Shown here in pieces: positions 42,693-48,447 of a stretch of 48,447 bases of DNA. Below the pieces are notes generated by a model, which did not search any database, was not told where the DNA came from, and worked only from the letters and a program-made list of their open reading frames with translations. This DNA is from Oscillospiraceae bacterium (GTDB lineage Bacteria; Bacillota; Clostridia; Oscillospirales; CAG-272), in contig SVSQ01000006.1 in assembly GCA_015064245.1 (NCBI GenBank), positions 1 to 48,447 on the forward strand. The letters are read 5' to 3'. Numbering within the stretch: the first letter of the stretch is position 1; each line of letters begins with the position of its first letter. Both the position numbers and the translations under genes were made by a program.

Positions 42693-45353
42693 ATGAAAAA
42701 ACTATTGGTAATTGACGGAAACAGCATATTGAACAGAGCGTTTTACGGAGTAAGACCGCTGACGAATTCAGCGGGACTGCATACAAACGCGTTGTTCGGA
42801 ATGCTGGGAATACTGCAGAAGCAGATAAGCGAGGTAAAGCCGGATTACGCGGCGATAGCCTTCGACCTGCCGCAGCCGACCTTCAGACATAAGCAGTACG
42901 ATCAGTACAAGGCGGGCAGAAGGAAGATGCCGGAGGAGCTGGCGGTACAGCTTCCGTATTCGAAGCGTCTTTCGGAGTGCATGGGACTCCACGTCCTGGA
43001 GCTGGCTGGCTACGAGGCAGACGACATACTCGGAACCGTTTCAAAGATGGCGGCGGACGCAGGGGTGCAGAGCTACGTCCTGACGGGCGACCGCGACTCG
43101 CTCCAGCTTATCGACGACGTCACAACGGTCCTTCTGGCTACCAATAACGATACCGTTCCTTACGACAGAGCGAGGTTCGTGGAGAAGTACGGCGTTCAGC
43201 CGGAGTCCTTCGTGGACGTCAAGGCGCTGATGGGCGACTCGTCGGATAATATCCCGGGAGTGCCGGGAATAGGCGAGGTCACGGCTTTGAAGCTTATCGC
43301 AAGGTTTGAGAATATCGATAACGTTTACGCCGATCTCGATAACGCAGGGCTGGGTAAGTCGGCAAAGCAGAAGATGGCGGACGGAAAGGACTCCGCTTAC
43401 CTTTCGAAAATGCTGGCTACCATCGTTCGAGATGCCCCCGTCATCGAAAATATAGAGACACTTGCTTTTGAAGGAATGAAAAGGGGAGAGATGTATCTCC
43501 TGCTTAAGGAGCTGGAATTTACCTCTCATATAAAGAAATTCGGACTTTCTGATACCGATGCATCCGCGGCGGACACCCGCGGTGAAAGCGCCGAGCAGAC
43601 CGAGCGCCGCGGCGAAAGCAAAGCCTCCGCCGAAGGCGGAGACAGCGCGGCGTCCGAAAATAAAACGGATACGGAAAATATTGCGCCGCCGCGCTTGAGC
43701 GCGCCCGCAATCGAGAATATACCTCTTACGGAGCTGAAAAAAATGCGCGGGCGCTCCTTTGCTTTCGCCGCGGGCGAGGGCGAGGCGGCGTTCTGCGGTA
43801 CCGATACGTGCTACAAAGCCGAGTTCAAGGCGCTTTCAGAGCTTGCGTCCGCGTTAGCGGAGAGCGGTATAGCCCTGACGGCTTTCGACAGCAAAAAGTA
43901 TCTTTCTCTGTTTTTGAGAGAAGGAGTAACACCCGATCAGGTGAATTTTGAGGACGACGTGGTTCTCAGCGCCTACGTAATAGATCCCGCCAGAAACGGA
44001 TATGATCTTGAAGAGATGTGGGAGATCTACGGTCAGGGCTCGATATCTGCGCTTGGCGAGGGAGTATGCGGAGAAGCGGCGGCGATCGCCTATCTTCGCG
44101 GAGTCTTTGCGAAAAAGCTTGATGAAACGGGTATGGCGAAGCTTTATAAGGAGATAGAGCTTCCCCTTGCCGCCGTTCTTGCGGATATGGAGTATACGGG
44201 CTTCAAGCTCGACACCGCCGCTCTGACCGAGTTCCTTGAAAAGCTGAAGGAGATGGAGACGGAGCAGGCAAAGCGGATATATATGCTGGCGGGACGGGAG
44301 TTCAATATCAATTCCCCGAAGCAGCTTGGCGAGGTTCTTTTTGAAGAGCTGAAGCTCCCCGCGGGTAAAAAGACCAAGACGGGTTACTCAACGGGCGCGG
44401 AGATACTTGAAAAGCTTCGTCCCGAGCACGAGATAATCGGAGAGATACTTGAATACCGCGCCGTTGCAAAACTGCGCTCCACTTACGCCGAAGGTCTTCT
44501 GAAGGCGGCGGACGGAGAGGGAAGAGTGCATACCGTGTTCAGTCAGACTACGGCTGTTACGGGCAGACTTTCATCTTCCGAGCCGAATTTGCAGAATATT
44601 CCCGTCCGTACCGAGCTTGGCAGAGAGATGAGACGTTTCTTCGTCGCGTCGGGCGAGGACCGCGTGCTCATAGACGCGGACTACAGCCAAATCGAGCTTC
44701 GTCTGCTTGCCCATATCGCCCGCGATCAGGTCATGACGGACGCCTTCGTCTCAGGCGAGGACGTTCACGCGGTCACCGCGTCGCAGGTCTTCGGAGTTCC
44801 GCTTTCCATGGTCACTTCCGAGATGAGAAAACGGGCTAAGGCTGTGAATTTCGGTATCGTTTACGGTATAGGCGAGTTCTCACTGGCGCAGGATATCGGC
44901 GTTACCCGTAAGGTTGCGGGTGAGTATATAAAAAATTATTTTGCAAAGTACACGGGTATAGACGCTTATCTGAGCGCCGCCGTCGAAAGCGCGAAGGCGC
45001 TTGGATACGTTGAGACCATCTTCGGCAGACGCCGCTATATTCCCGAGCTTACCTCTGCCAAAGCTATGCTCCGCGCCTTCGGTGAGCGCGTTGCGATGAA
45101 CAGCCCTATCCAGGGATCGTCCGCCGATATTATCAAGCTTGCTATGATAAACGTCAGCCGCGCGCTGAAAGCCGAGAACCTCGACGCTCGCTTGATCCTT
45201 CAGATCCACGATGAGCTTATCGTAGAGTCCAGCCGTTCCGACGCGCCCCGCGCTTCTGAGATACTTCGCCGCGAGATGGAAAAGGTCGTCTCCCTTACCG
45301 TCCCTCTTACCGTCGATCTCCAGCTCGGCTCCAGTTGGTTTGAATGTAAATAG
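42693..45353 (+). CDS. polA: DNA polymerase I
   Basis: An 886-residue repair and Okazaki-maturation polymerase. The 5' nuclease domain (1-290) is complete: LLVIDGNSILNRAFYG, GYEADDILGTVSK, TGDRDSLQLI and ALMGDSSDNIPGVPGIGE. A low-complexity acidic linker of about 55 residues (near 290-345) follows. The 3'-5' exonuclease-like domain lacks the DxE metal motif (AFAAGEGEAAF) and is probably inactive, as in Taq. The polymerase domain has motif A DADYSQIELRLLAHI, motif B MRKRAKAVNFGIVYG and motif C LQIHDELIVES. The start at 42693 has GGAAAGG. The stop codon TAG joins the repeat hairpin, with the same sequence as at mnmE. Confidence 0.97.
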   Translation: MKKLLVIDGNSILNRAFYGVRPLTNSAGLHTNALFGMLGILQKQISEVKPDYAAIAFDLPQPTFRHKQYDQYKAGRRKMPEELAVQLPYSKRLSECMGLHVLELAGYEADDILGTVSKMAADAGVQSYVLTGDRDSLQLIDDVTTVLLATNNDTVPYDRARFVEKYGVQPESFVDVKALMGDSSDNIPGVPGIGEVTALKLIARFENIDNVYADLDNAGLGKSAKQKMADGKDSAYLSKMLATIVRDAPVIENIETLAFEGMKRGEMYLLLKELEFTSHIKKFGLSDTDASAADTRGESAEQTERRGESKASAEGGDSAASENKTDTENIAPPRLSAPAIENIPLTELKKMRGRSFAFAAGEGEAAFCGTDTCYKAEFKALSELASALAESGIALTAFDSKKYLSLFLREGVTPDQVNFEDDVVLSAYVIDPARNGYDLEEMWEIYGQGSISALGEGVCGEAAAIAYLRGVFAKKLDETGMAKLYKEIELPLAAVLADMEYTGFKLDTAALTEFLEKLKEMETEQAKRIYMLAGREFNINSPKQLGEVLFEELKLPAGKKTKTGYSTGAEILEKLRPEHEIIGEILEYRAVAKLRSTYAEGLLKAADGEGRVHTVFSQTTAVTGRLSSSEPNLQNIPVRTELGREMRRFFVASGEDRVLIDADYSQIELRLLAHIARDQVMTDAFVSGEDVHAVTASQVFGVPLSMVTSEMRKRAKAVNFGIVYGIGEFSLAQDIGVTRKVAGEYIKNYFAKYTGIDAYLSAAVESAKALGYVETIFGRRRYIPELTSAKAMLRAFGERVAMNSPIQGSSADIIKLAMINVSRALKAENLDARLILQIHDELIVESSRSDAPRASEILRREMEKVVSLTVPLTVDLQLGSSWFECK

Positions 45354-45790
45354 GCGACACTGTTTAATTTGTGCGAACATAGGTTTGTGTCGCCCCTCGA
45401 ATATTTCTTTTCGACACGGTCGAAACTTTTTTCTAACGAAAAAAGCCCGAAATATTCGCCAGCTGTAGTGGAATTTTAAATAACAAGCTGTGCAAATAAA
45501 TCATTTTCCTGCTTTAGGTAGTTGCGGGAGCAACTCGGCAGTATTTCATGTACCTTAAAATTCGCTCCTGCTTTTGAGCGAATTTTTGGCGAGCCGTCAA
45601 AATTCTACCACGGTCTTTCTTTTTCTTTCTTTCGCCTACTTCTTTCTTTTTCTTTCTCGAAAGAAAAGGAAAGAAATGGGCATTTACTAAATAAAAAGTA
45701 ACTTTAATAGAAAAAATTATAAAAAATACGCAAAATATCCCAGTGGCGTAAAACAACAAAATTCATAAAAAAATCTATATATCCCCCCGA
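45351..45790. repeat. Mosaic intergenic repeat, copy 15 (reverse orientation)
   Basis: It begins in the polA stop codon: hairpin GGCGACAC/GTGTCGCC with loop TTGTGCGAACAT, forked element with arms CGAATATTTC/GAAATATTCG, GTTGCGGGAGCAACTCGGCAG, hairpin AAAATTCGCTC/GAGCGAATTTT, CTACCACGG, a long pyrimidine/purine hairpin (CTTTTTCTTTC/GAAAGAAAAGG) and CAGTGGCGTAAAACAAC. The first 110 bases are nearly identical to copy 7 after mnmE. It ends upstream of ribF. Confidence 0.87.
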
Positions 45791-45804
45791 AAGGATAAAA
45801 CCTT

Positions 45805-46743
45805 ATGTTCTTCATTCTGAACAAAACCGGCAAGATCACACAAACGATAGGGATCGATCCATCAAAAAAATACATCTGCGCGCTCGGATGCTTTGACGGA
45901 GTGCATATCGGTCACCGTTCGCTCATCGACACAGTCGTCAACGATAAGAGCGGACTGGTCCCGGCAATATGGACGTTCTCAGCGCCGCTTACCTTCCCGT
46001 ACATCGAGACGGTGGAAAAGCGCCTCAACCTCTGCGGAGAGTACGGTATCAAATTCGCGTTCTGCGAGGAGTACGAGGACCTGAAGCGTATGACGCCCCG
46101 AGAGTTCGTAAAGTATTTAGCGGAGGAAATGAACGTCGCGCATATTGTCTGCGGCGAGGATTTCCGTTTCGGTAAGGACAGGGCAGGGGACGTTGAGGTG
46201 CTTCGCCACGAGTGCGATCTCTTCGGCGTTGCGCTGACGGTGAAATCACCCGTAATGGCGAATATTTACGGCGAGACAGTAAAGGTGAGCTCAACGGTCA
46301 TTAAAAAGCTAATACAGAACGGCGACGTCGAGACAGCAAATAAACTGCTCGGCCGCCCATTCACTCTCAAAGGAGTAGTTATAAACGGCAATAAGATCGG
46401 CAGGACCATCAGCGTTCCAACGGTCAATCAGAGCCTGCCGAAGATGCGGGTTTCGCCCCGTTTCGGAGTGTACGACAGCGTTTTCAAGGTGAACGGAGTC
46501 AGTTATCCGTCCGTTACCAATATAGGCGTACGCCCTACGGTCAATAAAAACGAGGACAATATCACCTGCGAGACGCATATTATCGGCGAGAGCCTGGATC
46601 TGTACGGAATGATAGTCGAGGTGGAATTCCGCCGCTTTAACCGTCCCGAGGAAAAATTCGCCAACCTCGCCGACCTCAAAGCCCAGATCAAAAGGGATAT
46701 AGAGCATTCTGCGGAGTATTACGAGAGCCGGGAGGATATTTGA
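45805..46743 (+). CDS. ribF: Bifunctional riboflavin kinase/FAD synthetase RibF
   Basis: A 312-residue enzyme that makes FMN then FAD from riboflavin. The N-terminal FAD synthetase domain has the nucleotidyl-transferase motif ALGCFDGVHIGHRSLI (usual G.FDGVH.GH) and VCGEDFRFGKDRAG. The C-terminal riboflavin-kinase domain has FTLKGVVINGNKIGRTISVP followed by TVNQSLPKMRVSPRFGVYDS and TNIGVRPTVNKNEDNI. In the kinase motif, SVPTVN replaces the usual GFPTAN, a mild change. ISSTVIKKLI-type sequence (VSSTVIKKLIQNGDVE) is conserved. No FMN riboswitch lies upstream. SD GAAAGG is present, unlike other genes next to this repeat end. Confidence 0.94.
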   Translation: MFFILNKTGKITQTIGIDPSKKYICALGCFDGVHIGHRSLIDTVVNDKSGLVPAIWTFSAPLTFPYIETVEKRLNLCGEYGIKFAFCEEYEDLKRMTPREFVKYLAEEMNVAHIVCGEDFRFGKDRAGDVEVLRHECDLFGVALTVKSPVMANIYGETVKVSSTVIKKLIQNGDVETANKLLGRPFTLKGVVINGNKIGRTISVPTVNQSLPKMRVSPRFGVYDSVFKVNGVSYPSVTNIGVRPTVNKNEDNITCETHIIGESLDLYGMIVEVEFRRFNRPEEKFANLADLKAQIKRDIEHSAEYYESREDI

Positions 46744-46758
46744 TTTTGTGGAAATAAG

Positions 46759-46932
46759 AGCCTTCTCCAGTGGTGAGAACAAGATAACTTCGTTATCAAG
46801 CGAGTTTGCTATGCAAACATCGGGTGTCACGAGCAACGTGAGTGACGGATGAGGTGTAAAAAAGTCCAAATGCTACGAACACCTCATCCGTCTTGCCTTC
46901 GGCAAGCCACCTTCTCCCACTGGAGAAGGCTT
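46759..46932. mobile_element. Small MITE-like element with terminal inverted repeats
   Basis: Ends AGCCTTCTCCAGTGG (left) and CCACTGGAGAAGGCTT (right) form roughly 20-base terminal inverted repeats with one or two mismatches. Inside are four nested hairpins: GATAAC/GTTATC, GTTTGC/GCAAAC, a GATGAGGTGT/ACACCTCATC stem of 14 pairs (GACGGATGAGGTGT), and TTGCC/GGCAA. It encodes no protein. It separates ribF from nth. It looks like a non-autonomous palindromic element; no transposase is present in the window. Confidence 0.7.
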
Positions 46933-46965
46933 TTCTAGTGAATATTTTGAGGTAAATATGTAAAT

Positions 46966-47607
46966 ATGAAGAATAAAGACAAAATGCGGGAAGTTATCGA
47001 AATACTCAAGCAAAACGTACGTAGCGACTGCGCCCTCGAATTTGAAGGCGACCCTTGGAAGCTGGCGGTTATGGCGAGACTGTCGGCGCAGTGCAAGGAT
47101 GAGCGTGTAAACGCAGTCTGCCGCGGACTGTTCAAGCGTTACCCGACCGCGGAAGCGATGGCGGAGGCGGAGATCGGGGAGCTGACGGAGCTTGTCCGTC
47201 CCTGCGGACTTTACCGCGTAAAGGCTCAGAACATAAAGGAGATGTCGAGGATAATCGTGACGGAGTACGGCGGGCTGGTGCCGTCTGATATGGAGGCTTT
47301 GACCGCGATGCCGGGAGTCGGCAGAAAGATCGCCAACCTTATCCGAGGCGACCTGTACGGTCTTGGCGGAATAGTCGCGGACACGCACTGTATCCGCATC
47401 TGCGGACGGCTTGGATTTTACCCCGAAACGCTGAAAGATGCGGTCAAGGTGGAAAAAATACTTACTCCCCTCGTTCCGACAGAGGAGCAGACGGACCTTT
47501 GCCACCGTCTGGTCTGGTTCGGACGGATCACCTGCGATGCCCGCGCCCCGAAGTGCGAAAGTTGCATTTTAAGTCATTTGTGCAAGCATAAGAAAGATTC
47601 AATATAA
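46966..47607 (+). CDS. nth: Endonuclease III (DNA glycosylase/AP lyase)
   Basis: A 213-residue base-excision repair enzyme that removes oxidised pyrimidines. The helix-hairpin-helix is AMPGVGRKIANLIRGD, with the catalytic Lys. The catalytic Asp is in VADTHCIRICGRLGF. The 4Fe-4S cluster ligands are at the C-terminus in C-x6-C-x2-C-x5-C spacing (CDARAPKCESCILSHLC). LSAQCKDERVNAVCRGLF matches the usual LSAQ..D..VN. Length is typical. TGAGGT lies about 12 bases upstream of the ATG. It is separated from ribF by the MITE-like element, which may end or weaken ribF readthrough. Confidence 0.96.
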   Translation: MKNKDKMREVIEILKQNVRSDCALEFEGDPWKLAVMARLSAQCKDERVNAVCRGLFKRYPTAEAMAEAEIGELTELVRPCGLYRVKAQNIKEMSRIIVTEYGGLVPSDMEALTAMPGVGRKIANLIRGDLYGLGGIVADTHCIRICGRLGFYPETLKDAVKVEKILTPLVPTEEQTDLCHRLVWFGRITCDARAPKCESCILSHLCKHKKDSI

Positions 47608-47652
47608 AAAAGCGCGGGGGCTCTGCTATGAATCTTTAGCGGAGAAAACACG

Positions 47653-47686
47653 AACACCACCAAGAAAATCCTTGGCGGTGTTTTTC
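47653..47686 (+). terminator. Terminator after nth
   Basis: AACACCACCAAG pairs with CTTGGCGGTGTT with one mismatch and is followed by TTTTTCTG, about 45 bases after the nth stop. Confidence 0.8.
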
Positions 47687-47699
47687 TGTCGGCAATAGC

Positions 47700-47835
47700 T
47701 TACCCAAGCCTCCCTTTGCACAAGGGAGCCTTATATGCACCATCCCTCTGCGGATAGTGGGTTCGGGCTTCTGCCCGATTGTGTGTGGACGTCCACGCGC
47801 TATGCTTGCCCTAGCCATAGACGCGAGCGTCGGGA
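47700..47835. repeat. Fragmented palindromic element
   Basis: AAGCCTCCCTTTGC and CAAGGGAGCCTT form an imperfect hairpin (47705-47731). GGGCTTCTGCCC, GTGGACGTCCAC and CGACGCTCGCGTC-like palindromes follow. It resembles the MITE-like element at 46759 in style, but no clean terminal repeats were found. It encodes no protein. Confidence 0.4.
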
Positions 47836-47851
47836 AAGCAGAAAATGCAAC

Positions 47852-47880
47852 TTGATATATTTAAGTTTTTGTGCTATAAT
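47852..47880 (+). promoter_or_regulatory. Promoter of the XRE-family gene
   Basis: TTGATA (47852-47857), a 17-base spacer and TATAAT (47875-47880). A second TATAAT at 47952-47957 has no good -35 element. GGAGG lies just before the ATG at 48002. Confidence 0.65.
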
Positions 47881-48001
47881 ATCTTTGAAAATCAAAGCAA
47901 AACTATACTTTTCCTCAACAAACACTTCGTGGAATAATTCCTGAAATCTGATATAATAAAATCACAAAAGCGCTTTTGAATACTTTTTGGAGGACAATAT
48001 T

Positions 48002-48447
48002 ATGTCTATTGGTTCAACCATAAAACGCCTGCGCCGCGAGAAGGATATTACGCAGGAACAGCTTGCAGAGAATCTGGGGATCACTTCGCGTGCGATTTCT
48101 CAATGGGAATGCGATAGGACCGCCCCAGACATTTCCCAACTCCCCGCACTCTGTCATATATTTGATGTTTCGTCTGATGTTTTGCTCGGAATCGATGTCG
48201 AGAAGAACAATGAGGAAATAAAGAAATATTTGAGCGATGCGGCTGAATTGGGCTATCAAGGGAAAGGCACTGAACGTACAGAGCTTCTCCGCGAAGCAAA
48301 CAAAAAATTCCCGCGCGATTATAAGATCATGCAAAGCCTTGCCGATTCGTTGGTGTGTGAGTATTCTCGAAAAGGCATCAAGGAATACGAAGAGGTGTTT
48401 GATCTTTGCAATCGAATCCTTGCCGAGTGTACCGATAGTTTGATTCG
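48002..48447 (+). CDS. XRE-family helix-turn-helix regulator, partial
   Basis: The first 148 codons of a gene that runs off the window end. Residues about 5-60 are a Cro/C1-type helix-turn-helix (IKRLRREKDITQEQLAENLG, then ITSRAISQWECDRTAPDISQ). The following region (ELGYQGKGTERTELLREANK and onward) looks helical, of the TPR-like sensing kind found in longer regulators. The remainder is not visible, so the ligand and target are unknown. It has its own promoter and a good SD (GGAGG). It might control the flanking genes or itself. Confidence 0.85.
   Translation, partial: MSIGSTIKRLRREKDITQEQLAENLGITSRAISQWECDRTAPDISQLPALCHIFDVSSDVLLGIDVEKNNEEIKKYLSDAAELGYQGKGTERTELLREANKKFPRDYKIMQSLADSLVCEYSRKGIKEYEEVFDLCNRILAECTDSLI

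Noticed and set aside
45354-45804. FMN riboswitch upstream of ribF
   Set aside because: The gap is a mosaic repeat copy; the conserved FMN-aptamer sequence was not seen.

Overview
The window is a bacterial chromosome segment around a replication origin. It most likely comes from an uncultured or poorly named member of class Clostridia (Oscillospirales/Ruminococcaceae-like). This is inferred from Gram-positive markers (Noc, Jag, short YidC, RemB/DUF370, WalJ-type hydrolase, stand-alone PduL, CpsB/C/D tyrosine phosphoregulation), AAAGGA-type ribosome binding sites and the parS consensus. No species can be named from sequence alone. No rRNA, tRNA, phage or CRISPR is visible.

Layout. 1-6082: a hairpin array, a trigger-factor-like lipoprotein, dusB, an HD-domain protein and a GH78 rhamnosidase-like enzyme, all on the minus strand. 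6585-10255: an esterase and a three-gene capsule phosphoregulatory set (cpsC, cpsD, cpsB) on the plus strand. 10490-16228: remB, recF, dnaN and dnaA on the minus strand. An origin-like region with a TAG-triplet DnaA-trio and DnaA boxes lies between dnaA and dnaN. 16434-21773: rpmH, rnpA, yidD, yidC, jag and mnmE run the other way. 22274-25617: a small Ser/Thr-rich membrane protein, an RNHCP zinc protein, a ClpP-like protease, pduL and an isolated DnaA-box cluster. 25629-34670: a membrane protein, serS, parB, parA, noc, rsmG, mnmG and rlmH on the minus strand, with five perfect parS sites. 35064-38084: a WalJ-like hydrolase, a membrane protein and galK. 38921-48447: htpG, a prephenate-dehydratase-like protein, polA, ribF, nth and a partial XRE regulator.

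The genes are mainly the conserved replication-segregation-translation cluster: initiation (dnaA, dnaN, oriC), segregation (parABS, noc), membrane insertion and RNA metabolism (rpmH, rnpA, yidC, jag) and tRNA/rRNA modification (mnmE, mnmG, rsmG, rlmH, dusB). In the usual order mnmG-rsmG-noc-parA-parB follows mnmE on the same strand. Here the block is reversed and is flanked by repeat copies in opposite orientation, which suggests an inversion.

The most unusual content is a family of about 15 mosaic intergenic repeats (roughly 190-650 bp each) that fills many of the larger gaps from 6.3 to 45.8 kb. Each copy is a string of hairpins. Stem sequences differ between copies but stay paired, while loop motifs are constant (GATGCC...GGTGTC; ATGTTCGCACAA). 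Several copies touch stop codons, and others sit directly upstream of start codons that lack a ribosome binding site. I do not recognise the family as a named element; it is the best candidate here for something undescribed.
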